Source: Amycolatopsis granulosa
Lineage (GTDB): Bacteria > Actinomycetota > Actinomycetes > Mycobacteriales > Pseudonocardiaceae
Assembly: GCF_011758745.1 (NCBI RefSeq)
Contig: NZ_JAANOV010000001.1
Coordinates: forward strand, 1,922,001-1,986,000
Direction: 5' to 3'
Length of the DNA stretch: 64,000 nt
The position numbers were made by a program, and so were the translations under genes. Each line of letters opens with the position of its first letter. Position 1 is the stretch's first letter. Shown in pieces: positions 16,934 to 28,859 of the stretch. The notes under the pieces were generated by a model. It saw only the letters and a list, made by a program, of their open reading frames with translations. It was not told where the DNA came from and ran no database searches.

Positions 16934-18439
16934 TCAGGCGCCCACCCGCTCGATGATCAGCTCACGGACGCGCTTGGCGTCGGCCTGACCCTTGGTCGCC
17001 TTCATCACGGCACCAACGATGGCGCCCGCGGCCTGGACCTTGCCGCCGCGGATCTTGTCGGCGATGTCCGGCTGCGCGGCCAGCGCCTCGTCGACCGCGG
17101 CGAGCAGCGCCGAGTCGTCCGACACGACCTTGAGGCCCCGCTTCTCGACGACCTCGTCCGGCTCGCCCTCGCCGGCCAGCACACCCTTGACCACCTCGCG
17201 GGCGAGCTTGTTGGTCAGCTCGCCGGAGTCGACCAGCGCGGCGACGCGGGCGACCTGCGCCGGGGTGATCGGCAGCGCGGCGATCTCGACCTCGCGGGCG
17301 TTGGCCTCCTGCGCCAGGAAGTTGACCCACCAGCTGCGCGCGTCGTTCGGCTTCGCACCCGCGGCGACCGTGGCCTCGACCAGCTCGACCGCGCCGGAGT
17401 TGAACAGGTCCCGCAGCTCCTCGGCGGAGAGGTTCCACTCGGTCTGGATGCGCTTGCGGCGCGCGGCCGGCATCTCCGGCAGCGTCCCGCGCAGCTCCTC
17501 GACCCAGTCACGCGACGGGGCGATCGGGACCAGGTCGGGCTCGGGGAAGTACCGGTAGTCCTCGGCGGTCTCCTTGGTGCGGCCGGGCGAGGTGGTGCCG
17601 TCGGCCTCCTGGAAGTGCCGGGTCTCCTGGGTGACCGTGCCACCGGCGGCGAGCACCGCGGCCTGCCGCGTCATCTCGTAGCGCACGGCCCGCTCGACGC
17701 TGCGGAAGGAGTTGACGTTCTTCGTCTCGGTGCGGGTGCCGAACTCGCTCGCGCCCTTCGGCATCAGCGACACGTTGGCGTCACAGCGCAGCGAGCCCTG
17801 GTCCATCCGCACGTCCGACACGTCCAGCGCACGCAACAGGTCCCGCAGGGCGGTCACGTACGCGCGCGCGACCTCGGGGGCCCGCTCGCCCATGCCGACG
17901 ATCGGCTTGGTGACGATCTCGATCAGCGGTACACCGGCGCGGTTGTAGTCGAGCAGCGAGTGCTCCGCACCGTGAATCCGTCCGGTCGCTCCGCCGACGT
18001 GCAGCGACTTGCCGGTGTCCTCCTCCATGTGCGCGCGCTCGATCTCCACGCGCACGACCTCGCCGTCGTCGAGGGTGACGTCCAGGTAGCCGTTGACCGC
18101 GATCGGCTCGTCGTACTGCGAGGTCTGGAAGTTCTTCGGCATGTCCGGGTAGAAGTAGTTCTTCCGGGCGAACCGGCACCACTCGGCGATCTCGCAGTTC
18201 AGCGCCAGGCCGATGCGGATCGCGCCCTCGACGCCCTTGCCGTTGAGGACCGGCAGCGCGCCGGGCAGGCCGAGGCAGGTCGGGCACACGTGGGTGTTGG
18301 GCTCGCCGCCGAACTCATTCGGGCAGCCGCAGAACATCTTGGTCTTGGTGTTCAGCTCGACGTGCACCTCGAGCCCGAGCACCGGGTCGAACCGCTCGAC
18401 GACCTCGGCGTAGTCCATGACTTCGGCAACGGCGGTCAC
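16934..18439 (-). CDS. gatB: Asp-tRNA(Asn)/Glu-tRNA(Gln) amidotransferase subunit B
   Basis: 501 residues, full length. GatB binds the misacylated tRNA and phosphorylates the aminoacyl group before ammonia from GatA is added. Signatures are [23 protein letters not shown] at the N-terminus (zinc/Mg cradle), [14 protein letters not shown] and [12 protein letters not shown]; the C-terminal YqeY-like tail (about 350-500) binds tRNA. The GTG start overlaps the gatA stop (GTGA). Needed because such actinobacteria lack GlnRS and often AsnRS. Confidence 0.97.
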   Translation of the reverse strand: MTAVAEVMDYAEVVERFDPVLGLEVHVELNTKTKMFCGCPNEFGGEPNTHVCPTCLGLPGALPVLNGKGVEGAIRIGLALNCEIAEWCRFARKNYFYPDMPKNFQTSQYDEPIAVNGYLDVTLDDGEVVRVEIERAHMEEDTGKSLHVGGATGRIHGAEHSLLDYNRAGVPLIEIVTKPIVGMGERAPEVARAYVTALRDLLRALDVSDVRMDQGSLRCDANVSLMPKGASEFGTRTETKNVNSFRSVERAVRYEMTRQAAVLAAGGTVTQETRHFQEADGTTSPGRTKETAEDYRYFPEPDLVPIAPSRDWVEELRGTLPEMPAARRKRIQTEWNLSAEELRDLFNSGAVELVEATVAAGAKPNDARSWWVNFLAQEANAREVEIAALPITPAQVARVAALVDSGELTNKLAREVVKGVLAGEGEPDEVVEKRGLKVVSDDSALLAAVDEALAAQPDIADKIRGGKVQAAGAIVGAVMKATKGQADAKRVRELIIERVGA

Positions 18440-19941
18440 GCCGAGACTCCCTTCAGCTCCGGAATCCGGTCGATGATCGGGCCGCGCGCCACCTCGTAGG
18501 CGGCGCCGACCCGGTAGAGCCGGTCGTCGGCCAGCGCCGGAGCCATGATCTGCAGCCCGACCGGCAGGCCGTCCTCATCGGACAGTCCGCTGGGCACGCT
18601 CATCGCGGCGTTGCCCGCCAGGTTCGCCGGGATCGTGCACAGGTCCGCGAGGTACATCGCCATCGGGTCGTCGACCCGCTCGCCGATCTTGAACGCGGTG
18701 GTCGGGGTGGTGGGCGAGACCAGCACGTCGACCTTGGCGAACGCGGCCTCGAAGTCGCGGGCGATCAGGGTCCGCACCTTCTGCGCCGAGCCGTAGTAGG
18801 CGTCGTAGTAGCCGGACGACAACGCGTACGTGCCGAGCATGATCCGGCGCTTGACCTCGGCGCCGAAACCGGCTTCCCGCGTGGCCGACATGACCTCTTC
18901 GGCGCTGTGCGTGCCGTCGTCGGCGACCCGCAGGCCGTAGCGCATCGCGTCGAAACGGGCCAGGTTCGACGACGCCTCACTCGGCGCGATCAGGTAGTAC
19001 GCCGGCAGCGCGTAGACGAAGTTCGGGCAGGACACCTCGACGACGTCGGCGCCCAGCGCCGTCAGCTGCTCGACCGCGGCCTCGAAGGAACGCTGCACGC
19101 CGGCCTGGTAGCCCTCGCCGCTGAACTCCTTGACCACGCCGACCCGGACGCCGGTGAGGTCACCGCGCAGGCCCTCGCGGGCCGCGGCGACCACCGGCGG
19201 CACGGGCGCGTCGATCGAGGTCGAGTCGAGCGGGTCGTGCCCGGCGATGACCTCGTGCAGCAGCGCCGCGTCCAGCACCGTCCGGGCGCACGGCCCGGCC
19301 TGGTCGAGCGAGGAGGAGAACGCCACCAGCCCGTACCGGGACACGCCGCCGTAGGTCGGCTTCACGCCGACGGTGCCGGTGACCGCACCCGGCTGGCGGA
19401 TCGAGCCGCCGGTGTCGGTGCCGATCGCCAGCGGCGCCTCGAAGGCGGCCAGCGACGCGGCCGAGCCGCCGCCGGAACCGCCCGGGATGCGGGCGTGGTC
19501 CCACGGGTTGCGCGTGGGGCCGAACGCCGAGTTCTCGGTGGAGGAGCCCATCGCGAACTCGTCCATGTTCGTCTTGCCCAGGATCGGCACGCCCGCCTCG
19601 CGCAGCTTGCGCGTGACCGTCGCGTCGTACGGCGGGATCCAGTTCTCCAGGGTCTTCGACCCGCAGGTGGTGGGCACGCCCGCGGTGGCCAGCACGTCCT
19701 TGACGGCGAGCGGGACGCCCGCGATCGGTGAGGCGGGGGCCTGGCCCTGCGCCAGCGCGGAGTCCACCGCGCGCGCCGCGGCCAGGGCGCCCTCGGCGTC
19801 GACGGTGAGGAACGCGTGCACGGCCTCGTCGACCTCGCCGATGCGGTCCAGGTGCGCCCGCGTGACCTCCTCCGAGGTCACCTCGCGCGCGTGGATCTTC
19901 CCGGCCAGCTCGGCCGCGGACAGGCGTGTTAGGTCGGTCAC
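18436..19941 (-). CDS. gatA: Asp-tRNA(Asn)/Glu-tRNA(Gln) amidotransferase subunit A (glutaminase)
   Basis: 501 residues, amidase-signature family. The Ser-cisSer-Lys triad is visible: K81 in LAVKDVL, S156 in [10 protein letters not shown] and S180 in [11 protein letters not shown]. It releases ammonia from glutamine for GatB. The GTG start at 19941 overlaps the gatC stop and its own stop overlaps gatB, giving tight coupling of the three subunits. M. tuberculosis has pfkA between gatA and gatB; here they overlap directly. Confidence 0.97.
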   Translation of the reverse strand: MTDLTRLSAAELAGKIHAREVTSEEVTRAHLDRIGEVDEAVHAFLTVDAEGALAAARAVDSALAQGQAPASPIAGVPLAVKDVLATAGVPTTCGSKTLENWIPPYDATVTRKLREAGVPILGKTNMDEFAMGSSTENSAFGPTRNPWDHARIPGGSGGGSAASLAAFEAPLAIGTDTGGSIRQPGAVTGTVGVKPTYGGVSRYGLVAFSSSLDQAGPCARTVLDAALLHEVIAGHDPLDSTSIDAPVPPVVAAAREGLRGDLTGVRVGVVKEFSGEGYQAGVQRSFEAAVEQLTALGADVVEVSCPNFVYALPAYYLIAPSEASSNLARFDAMRYGLRVADDGTHSAEEVMSATREAGFGAEVKRRIMLGTYALSSGYYDAYYGSAQKVRTLIARDFEAAFAKVDVLVSPTTPTTAFKIGERVDDPMAMYLADLCTIPANLAGNAAMSVPSGLSDEDGLPVGLQIMAPALADDRLYRVGAAYEVARGPIIDRIPELKGVSA

Positions 19942-20237
19942 TGTTCCTCCCCCAGGATCCGCGGCACCCGGAAGCGGCCCTCTTCGGCGGCCGGCGCACC
20001 GGCCAGGGCCTGCTGCTGGGTCAGCCCGGGCCGGACCACGTCTTCGCGGAAGACGTTCGTGAGCGGCACGGCGTGCGAGGTCGGCGGGACGTCGCCGTCG
20101 GCGACCTCGCTGACCTTGGCCACCGCGTCCAGAATCTGGTCGAGCTGACCTGCGAAGACGTTCAGCTCCTCGTCGGTGACGGCGAGCCTGGCGAGCTTGG
20201 CCAGGTGCGCGACCTCGTCGCGGGAAATGTTGGGCAC
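19938..20237 (-). CDS. gatC: Asp-tRNA(Asn)/Glu-tRNA(Gln) amidotransferase subunit C
   Basis: 99 residues. GatC is the small chaperone-like subunit that wraps around GatA and GatB. Family signature: [21 protein letters not shown] at the N-terminus and [22 protein letters not shown] in the second half. The GTG at 20237 is chosen because the family starts here; upstream in-frame sequence is not conserved in style. First gene of gatC-gatA-gatB. Confidence 0.95.
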   Translation of the reverse strand: MPNISRDEVAHLAKLARLAVTDEELNVFAGQLDQILDAVAKVSEVADGDVPPTSHAVPLTNVFREDVVRPGLTQQQALAGAPAAEEGRFRVPRILGEEQ

Positions 20238-20451
20238 GCGGGTGACTCCCGGGGTGTGCGGATCGGTGTTTCGGTGAGACACAAGTCTATGGCGGCGGGG
20301 CTTGCGACCTCGACCGGGTTGTGAACGGAGCGCGCGCAATCCGGTCTCGGTAGGCAGACGATGGCTCCCCGTGGCGGCCTTCGTCTGTCACAATCAGCGG
20401 CCGGTTGCGCTCCCCGGCGAGGCGGGAGCGCCGGACCCGAGAGGGGTTCAC

Positions 20452-21105
20452 GTGTCCTTCCTGATCCGGGTGCAGCTCCCGGACACGCCAGGAACCCTCG
20501 GAGCGGTCGCGACGGCTCTCGGCACGATCGGGGCGGACATCCTCTCGGTGGACGTGGTCGAGCGCGGCGGAGGGGTGGCGATCGACGACATGGTCGTCGA
20601 GCTGCCGTCGGGCCGGCTGCCGGACGCGGTGATCACCGCCGCGGAGAGCGTGGAGGGCGTCGAGGTCGACGCGGTGCGCCCCTACGCCGGGGTGCTGGAC
20701 ACCCACCGCGAGCTGGAACTGGTCGAGCAGATCGCCGACCGGCCGGCGTCCGGGTTGGCGGTGCTGGTCGAAGGCGTGCCGCGGATCATCCGCGCGGGAT
20801 GGGCGATCGTGGTGTCGGTCAGCGCGGGCGGTGTGCAGCGGCTGGCCTCGTCCAGCGCGGCGCCCGAGGTGGCGATCACCCACCTGCCGTGGCTGCCGCT
20901 GGAGCGGGCCACGATCCTCGACGCCGAGGACACCTGGGTCCCGGAAACGTGGCAGGAGCTGGGCACCGAGCTCGCCGCGACCCCGCTGGGCAAGCCGGAC
21001 AAGGCGCTGCTGGTCGGGCGCCCCGGTGGCCCCATGTTCCGCGCCGCCGAGGTCGCGCGGCTGGCCCACCTGGCCGGGATCGTCGCCGTCGTGCTGGACG
21101 GCTGA
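20452..21105 (+). CDS. ACT-domain protein
   Basis: 217 residues. A clear N-terminal ACT domain (residues 1-75, SFLIRVQLPDTPGTLGAVATALGTIGADILSVDVVE) is followed by a second domain with no known motif. It probably senses an amino acid. It is divergent from gatC, as is Rv3013 in M. tuberculosis. The GTG at 20452 has GAGAGGGG upstream. Its TGA abuts the convergent MMPL stop, forming TGATCA. Confidence 0.85.
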   Translation: MSFLIRVQLPDTPGTLGAVATALGTIGADILSVDVVERGGGVAIDDMVVELPSGRLPDAVITAAESVEGVEVDAVRPYAGVLDTHRELELVEQIADRPASGLAVLVEGVPRIIRAGWAIVVSVSAGGVQRLASSSAAPEVAITHLPWLPLERATILDAEDTWVPETWQELGTELAATPLGKPDKALLVGRPGGPMFRAAEVARLAHLAGIVAVVLDG

Positions 21106-23124
21106 TCACCGCAGTTTCGACGGCCACCAGATGCGGCGGCCGACGTCCAGGGTCAGCGCGGGCACCAGCAGCGACCGCACGACCAGCGTGTCGAGCAGGA
21201 CGCCGAAGGCGACGATGAACGCGATCTGCGCCAGGAACAGGATCGGGATCACCGCCAGGCTGGCGAAGGTCGCCGCGAGCACCACCCCGGCGGAGGTGAT
21301 GACGCCGCCGGTGAGCGTGAGCCCCCGCAGCGTGCCGTCGCGGGTGCCCGCCCGGACGGCCTCCTCCCGCACCCGCGTCATCAGGAAGATGTTGTAGTCG
21401 ATCCCGAGCGCCACCAGGAACACGAACCCGAACAGCGGCACCGCCGGATCGGCACCCGGGAAACCCAGCAGGTGGTTGAACACCAGCGCGGACACGCCCA
21501 TGGTGGCGCCGAAGGACAGCACGACCGTCGCGATCAGCAACAACGGCGCCAGCAGCGCCCGCAGCAGGAGCGCGAGCACCACGAAGATCACCACCAGCAC
21601 GATCGGGATGATCACCGCGCGGTCCCGTTCGGAGGTCCGCTGCGTGTCGAGCTGGGTGGCGGTGGTGCCGCCCACGACCGCGTCCGCTCCGGGCACGGCG
21701 TGCACCGCCGCGCGCACGCGGCCGACCGTGTCCACGGCGGGCTGGGAATCGGCCGCGTCGGTCAGGGTCGCGAGGATCTGCACCCGCCCGCCGACCTGCT
21801 TCGGGGCCACGGCGACCTGCGCGACCCCGTCCACCCGGGCCGCCTGGGCCACCGCCGGTGCGGCGCTCGCGTTGGCGATGATCACGGTCGGGGAACCGGA
21901 ACCGCCCGGGAAGTGCCGGACCAGGACCTCCTGCCCGGCGACCGAGTCGACCGGCGTGAGGAACAGGTCGGTCTGCGCGACCCCGCCGGCCTTGAGCTGC
22001 GGCACGAACGCGGCACCAGCGAGCAGCAGCACCGTGGTGCCGATCCAGATCGCCCGCGGCCTGGCCGCGACGGCCGTGGCGATGCGGCCCCAGATCCCGC
22101 CGGACTCCGGGTGCGGTGAACCGAACTTCGGCCGGATCGGCCAGAACGCGGCGCGGCCGAGCAGGGCCAGCGCGGCGGGCAGGAACGTGACCGAGGCGAG
22201 GAACGCGCAGGCGATGCCGATCGCGGCGACCGGGCCGAGGCCGCGGTTGGACTGCAGGTCGGAGAACAGCAGGCAGAGCACACCGAGCACGACGGTGCCC
22301 GCCGACGCCGCGATCGGGGGCATGGTCGCGCGCCAGGCCCGGCGGATCGCCTCGAAGCGGCTTTCGGTGTCGCGCAGCTGTTCCCGGAACCGCGAGACTT
22401 GCAGCAGCGCGTAGTCGGTGGCGGCGCCGAAGACGAGGATGAACAGGATGCCCTGGCTCTGGCCGTTGAGGGTCAGCACGTCGTGGTCGGCGAGGACGTA
22501 GACGGCCAGGCTGGCCAGGCCGAGCGCGAACACCGCGGAGAGCAGCACGACCAGTGGCAGCAACGGGCTGCGGTAGACGACCACCAGGATGAGTGCCACG
22601 ACCAGGCCGGCGACCAGCAGCAGGAGGCCGTCGATGCCGCCGAAGGCGGTGACCAGGTCGGCGATCTGCGCGGCCGGGCCGGCGACGAGGACGGTCAGTC
22701 CCGCCGGGGGCTGCGCCACTTCGGCGCGGATCCGTTCGACGATCCCGCCGGGCTTGCCGCCGATCCGGACGGGAACGGTCAGTTCGAGAGCCTGGCCGTC
22801 GGGCTGGGACAGCTGCGGTCCGGTCGCGCCGGTGACGCCGGGAACGGCTTGCAGACGCTGGGCGGCCGCGGAGAGGAAGGCGGTGTCCGCGGGCGTGATG
22901 CCGGCGGTCCGCTCGGCGACGACGATCGCCGGGAGGGTCTGGTCGGCGGAGAAGGTCCGCTGTTCGGCGAGGGCACGGGTGGACTCGGCCGAGGCGGGCA
23001 GGAAGGCGGAGTTGTCGTTGGTCGAGACGTCGCTCAGCTTGCCGGCGTAGGGCCCGCCGAACCCGCCGACCGCGAGCCAGGCGATCACGAGCAGAGCGGG
23101 GACGAGCCAGCGTGCGATCCTCAT
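21106..23124 (-). CDS. MMPL/RND-family membrane transporter
   Basis: 672 residues with the RND half-transporter plan given twice: an N-terminal helix, a large extracytoplasmic loop (about 30-170), five to six helices, a second loop and a C-terminal helix bundle. MMPL markers include FGAATDYALLQVSRFRE (about 240) and ALGIDYNIFLMTRVREEA (about 565), each with the proton-relay Asp-Tyr pair. It lacks the long extra C-terminal domain of large mycobacterial MmpL proteins. Probable export of a lipid or hydrophobic compound by proton motive force. A 16-bp palindrome precedes the gene. Confidence 0.9.
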   Translation of the reverse strand: MRIARWLVPALLVIAWLAVGGFGGPYAGKLSDVSTNDNSAFLPASAESTRALAEQRTFSADQTLPAIVVAERTAGITPADTAFLSAAAQRLQAVPGVTGATGPQLSQPDGQALELTVPVRIGGKPGGIVERIRAEVAQPPAGLTVLVAGPAAQIADLVTAFGGIDGLLLLVAGLVVALILVVVYRSPLLPLVVLLSAVFALGLASLAVYVLADHDVLTLNGQSQGILFILVFGAATDYALLQVSRFREQLRDTESRFEAIRRAWRATMPPIAASAGTVVLGVLCLLFSDLQSNRGLGPVAAIGIACAFLASVTFLPAALALLGRAAFWPIRPKFGSPHPESGGIWGRIATAVAARPRAIWIGTTVLLLAGAAFVPQLKAGGVAQTDLFLTPVDSVAGQEVLVRHFPGGSGSPTVIIANASAAPAVAQAARVDGVAQVAVAPKQVGGRVQILATLTDAADSQPAVDTVGRVRAAVHAVPGADAVVGGTTATQLDTQRTSERDRAVIIPIVLVVIFVVLALLLRALLAPLLLIATVVLSFGATMGVSALVFNHLLGFPGADPAVPLFGFVFLVALGIDYNIFLMTRVREEAVRAGTRDGTLRGLTLTGGVITSAGVVLAATFASLAVIPILFLAQIAFIVAFGVLLDTLVVRSLLVPALTLDVGRRIWWPSKLR

Positions 23125-23155
23125 CGGCTACTACAGCCCTGGGGTCGGGGGAATC

Positions 23156-23171
23156 GTTCAGCAGGCTGAAC
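23156..23171. promoter_or_regulatory. Palindrome GTTCAGC-AG-GCTGAAC before the MMPL gene
   Basis: A perfect inverted repeat with 7-bp arms, 32 bp upstream of the MMPL ATG. This is the size and shape of a TetR or MarR operator. No regulator gene is adjacent, so the factor would be encoded elsewhere. Confidence 0.55.
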
Positions 23172-23283
23172 GTTACCGGGAGGCGCGGTTGCCCGCAGAG
23201 CACGATCCGGCGAACCGGAGCCCCGGCCGACGCGACGCGGCCTTCCGGCCCATCGAGCTCATCGGACCACTCGGCGAACGGTC

Positions 23284-23313
23284 ATGACAACTGTCATAAC
23301 TCCGCGCTAGGGT
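23284..23313 (+). promoter_or_regulatory. Leaderless promoter with palindrome over the -35
   Basis: A -35-like ATGACA (23284-23289), 18-bp spacer and -10 TAGGGT (23308-23313) lie 7 bases before the ATG at 23321, with no ribosome site. The -35 is one arm of a perfect palindrome ATGACA-AC-TGTCAT (23284-23297), a likely repressor site. Confidence 0.6.
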
Positions 23314-23320
23314 ACTTCCC

Positions 23321-24202
23321 ATGAAGGTCGGCTTCCTGGGGCTGGGCGTGATGGGCACGCCGATGGCACTCAACCTGGTCCGGGCGGGAACGCCGCTCGT
23401 GGTGTGGAACCGGACGCCGGCGAAGTCCGAGGTGCTGGCGGCCGCGGGCGCGGAGGTCGCGGACAGCGCGGCCGAGGTGTGCGGGCGGGTGGACGTCGTG
23501 TTCCTCATGCTCGCCGACGGCGCCGCGGTGGACGCGGTGCTGGGCCGCGGCGGGAGCGGGTTCGCGGCGAACGTAGCCGGGCGGATCGTGGTGCACATGG
23601 GCACCACGTCGCCCGGGTATTCGCGCGCGCTGGCGGCGGATGTCGCCGCGGCCGGGGGCCGGTACGTCGAGGCGCCGGTGTCCGGGTCGCGCAAACCGGC
23701 CGAAGCGGGGCAGCTCGTGGCGATGCTGGCGGGCGAGCCATCGGCGGTGGCCGCGGTGCGGCCCCTGCTGCGGCCGATGTGCCACCAGGTGGTGGAGTGC
23801 GGACCGGCGCCGGGCGCGCTGCTGATGAAACTCGCGGTGAACCTGTACCTGATCACCATGGTGACCGGCCTGGCCGAAGCGGTGCACTTCGCCGAGCGGC
23901 AGGGCCTGGACCTGGCACGGTTCGTGGAGGTGCTGGACGCCGGCCCGATGGCCAGCAGCGTGTCCCGGATGAAGGCCGCGAAACTCCTGGCGGGCGATTT
24001 CGCGGTGCAGGCGTCGATCGCGGATGTTCTGAAGAACAACCAGCTGATCGCCGAGGCGGCCCGGTCGGCGCGACTGGCGTCACCGCTGCTGGACGTCTGC
24101 CACGCCCTCTACGGCGAAACGCTGGAGCTGGGCCACGGCGCCGAAGACATGGCCGCGGTGGTGCGGGCCATCGAACAGCGCACCAACACCGCTGACCGCT
24201 GA
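23321..24202 (+). CDS. NAD(P)-dependent beta-hydroxyacid dehydrogenase (3-hydroxyisobutyrate dehydrogenase family)
   Basis: 293 residues. Signature [20 protein letters not shown] at the N-terminus (GLGVMG around 7-12), substrate loop [16 protein letters not shown], and catalytic K170 in [10 protein letters not shown]. It oxidises a beta-hydroxy acid such as 3-hydroxyisobutyrate (valine breakdown) or tartronate semialdehyde; the substrate is not decided by sequence. The ATG is read from an apparently leaderless transcript. Confidence 0.87.
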   Translation: MKVGFLGLGVMGTPMALNLVRAGTPLVVWNRTPAKSEVLAAAGAEVADSAAEVCGRVDVVFLMLADGAAVDAVLGRGGSGFAANVAGRIVVHMGTTSPGYSRALAADVAAAGGRYVEAPVSGSRKPAEAGQLVAMLAGEPSAVAAVRPLLRPMCHQVVECGPAPGALLMKLAVNLYLITMVTGLAEAVHFAERQGLDLARFVEVLDAGPMASSVSRMKAAKLLAGDFAVQASIADVLKNNQLIAEAARSARLASPLLDVCHALYGETLELGHGAEDMAAVVRAIEQRTNTADR

Positions 24203-24323
24203 AGGAGACCGGCGATTTCCCCCTCCGCCGCGACTCCACCACCCGCGCTCCGGGAGGCCCGCGCGGCACTTCCATCATCGCGAACCGCCCGGCTCCGGCC
24301 CGCGATCGGTGGCGCGTCAGCGA

Positions 24324-26934
<2,611 letters not shown>

Positions 26935-26939
26935 TCAGC

Positions 26940-27644
26940 TTAGTCAGGACCCCCGACACTTTCCGGGTGTTCGCGGTCCAGGCCGCAGACCAGGTCACGC
27001 AGTTGCCGGAGGGTGAGGGCACCCGCCGGTTCGCTCTCGGCCGTCTCCACGCGGCGCAACCGCCGCGCGGCCAGCCGTTCACCGAGCGTCGCGTCCAGCG
27101 GCAGGAACGTCATGGCCTCGCGGGCGGCTGCGTCGAGTTCACCCAGCAGCGGGTGGTGGACCGCGACGTCGACCACCCCTTCGGCCTCGTCGACCTGCGC
27201 CGCGACGCGGACATCGGCCAGCGCGAACGAGCACGAGCCCAGGTTCACGGTCACCCCGGACGGGTCGGGCACCGGCGGCACCGAGTCGTGGAACTCCCAG
27301 ATCGCGTCGTCCGGCGGGGCCGCCGCCCGCCACGCGTCGGTGAACGGCCGCAGCGCCGGGTCCTCCTGCCCGCTCACCACGAGGGCGTAGATCGCGCGTT
27401 GCCCGCGTTCCAGTGACACGTGCAGGTCCGGGTGCAGCTCCGCGACCGCGCCGGCCAGAACCGCCTCGGCCCGCTGCGGTGCGCGGTCGCCGAGCGCGGC
27501 GCTGATCTCCGGCAGCATCTCCGACCAGCGGCGCCAGAACCGCTCGGCCGCGGCTGCCGGATCGTCCGGGACCGCCTGCTCTGGCCACGCCGTGCGCGGA
27601 TCGGGCAGGGCGTCCTCCCGGTTGGAGCGTCGGAACCACCGCAT
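26940..27644 (-). CDS. Conserved-looking protein of unknown function
   Basis: 234 residues, soluble, no signal peptide or membrane helix. It opens with a basic MRWFRRSNRED and has an acidic middle. A run AERFWRRWSEMLPEISAALGD and a later VVDVAVHHPLLGELDAAAREAMTFLPLDATLGERLAARR give it a structured, protein-like character. It sits 10 bp after the metE-like gene and 11 bp before ligA in one run. No known domain was recognised. Confidence 0.75.
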   Translation of the reverse strand: MRWFRRSNREDALPDPRTAWPEQAVPDDPAAAAERFWRRWSEMLPEISAALGDRAPQRAEAVLAGAVAELHPDLHVSLERGQRAIYALVVSGQEDPALRPFTDAWRAAAPPDDAIWEFHDSVPPVPDPSGVTVNLGSCSFALADVRVAAQVDEAEGVVDVAVHHPLLGELDAAAREAMTFLPLDATLGERLAARRLRRVETAESEPAGALTLRQLRDLVCGLDREHPESVGGPD

Positions 27645-27654
27645 GACCGGACTC

Positions 27655-28683
27655 CTACCAGCCCTCCGGTGGCTCCACGAACGCCTTGCCCAGATCCGTG
27701 GTCAGCTTCAACGCGCGGCGCACCCAGGCGGTCGTGGCACCGGCGAATCCGCAGGTGGGTGTCGGCACCACGCGGTCGGCCAGGGTCGACCGGCCGAACC
27801 CGAGCCGGTCCGCGAGCGCCAGAGCGGGCTGCGCGAGCTCGCGCAGAGCCGGCCGGCGCTCCGGTTCCAGCGCCGGCACCAGCCCCAGGAAGAGCACGGT
27901 GCCGCTGTCCCACGCCTCCCCCAGCTCGTCCAGCAGCGTCGACGGCGCCCCGGCCAGCAGGGTCGCGTCGATCGCGAGTGCGCCCGCGCCCGCCGCGTGC
28001 AGCAGGCCGACCGGCGGCCGCGCGGCGCAGCAGTGCACGACGACCGGCTGGCCGGTGAGCCCGCCCGCGCGCTCGACGACGCGGCTCAGCAGTTCACGTG
28101 CCTCCGGCTCGGGCACGGCAGGCACCGTGCCGTAACCCGAGGGGGTGGGCAGGCTCCCGGCGAGCACGGCGGGGAGCATCGGCTCGTCGAACTGGACGAC
28201 CACTTCGGCCCCGGTGCGGGCCGTGAGCTCCGCGACGTGCGCGGCCAGGCCCTCCAGCGCCGATTCGGTGAACTCGCGCACGGCGCCGCGGTCGGTGAGC
28301 ACGCGGTGGCCGCGGGGCAGCTCGATCCCGGCGGCCAGCGTCCACGGACCGGCCACCTGCGTCTTGATCACCGGGGCACCGCCCGCCTCGGTGACGGCGT
28401 CGAGGTCCCAGCGCAGCAGGTCCACCGCGCGCCGGTGGTCGTGCCCTGGCCGCGCGGCGACCCGGTACCCGCTCGGCACGACCTCGATCGCGAGGTCGAC
28501 CAGCATCGCGGCGGTCCGTCCGATCAGGTCCGCGCCGGCCCCGCGGGCCGGCAGCTCCGGCAGGTGCGGGAAGGCGGGCAGTTCGCCGAAGACGACCGCT
28601 GCCGCCTCGGCCGGGTCGGTACCGGGCATCGATCCCACCGCGGTGGCCGCACCGGGGGGCCAGACGTGTTCGCTCACGCCCAT
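27655..28683 (-). CDS. Methionine synthase (cobalamin-independent)/UroD-superfamily protein
   Basis: 342 residues resembling the C-terminal catalytic barrel of MetE but lacking the N-terminal half. Typical segments: GSMPGTDPAEAAAVVFGELP at the start, KTQVAGPWTLAAGI, QFDEPMLPAV, VVVHCCA (zinc-type His/Cys) and the C-terminal TPTCGFAG. It may be a methyltransferase transferring to a thiol; a true role in methionine synthesis is uncertain without the folate-binding N-domain. Orthologous position to Rv3015c next to ligA. The start is ATG 28683 (MGVSEHVW). Confidence 0.82.
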   Translation of the reverse strand: MGVSEHVWPPGAATAVGSMPGTDPAEAAAVVFGELPAFPHLPELPARGAGADLIGRTAAMLVDLAIEVVPSGYRVAARPGHDHRRAVDLLRWDLDAVTEAGGAPVIKTQVAGPWTLAAGIELPRGHRVLTDRGAVREFTESALEGLAAHVAELTARTGAEVVVQFDEPMLPAVLAGSLPTPSGYGTVPAVPEPEARELLSRVVERAGGLTGQPVVVHCCAARPPVGLLHAAGAGALAIDATLLAGAPSTLLDELGEAWDSGTVLFLGLVPALEPERRPALRELAQPALALADRLGFGRSTLADRVVPTPTCGFAGATTAWVRRALKLTTDLGKAFVEPPEGW

Positions 28684-28845
28684 GATTCTCCAAGGCCGCG
28701 CGCCCGCGCGCGCCGCAGCCCCACGGGTGCGGCGGGAAATGGCACCGGCCCGATTAGCCGGAAAGGCGCCGGCGCCACGAATCCGGTTAAGCAGGACATT
28801 TCCGTGCAATTCACCGGCCGCCTCCCGTTCGGGAATTTCCCTGGC

Positions 28846-28851
28846 TAACCT
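28846..28851 (+). promoter_or_regulatory. -10 box (TAACCT) of a leaderless start
   Basis: TAACCT, then 8 bases, then the ATG at 28860, with no ribosome site. The same box and spacing occur before the degV-like gene at 48453. Confidence 0.45.
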
Positions 28852-28859
28852 TGGTGTGC

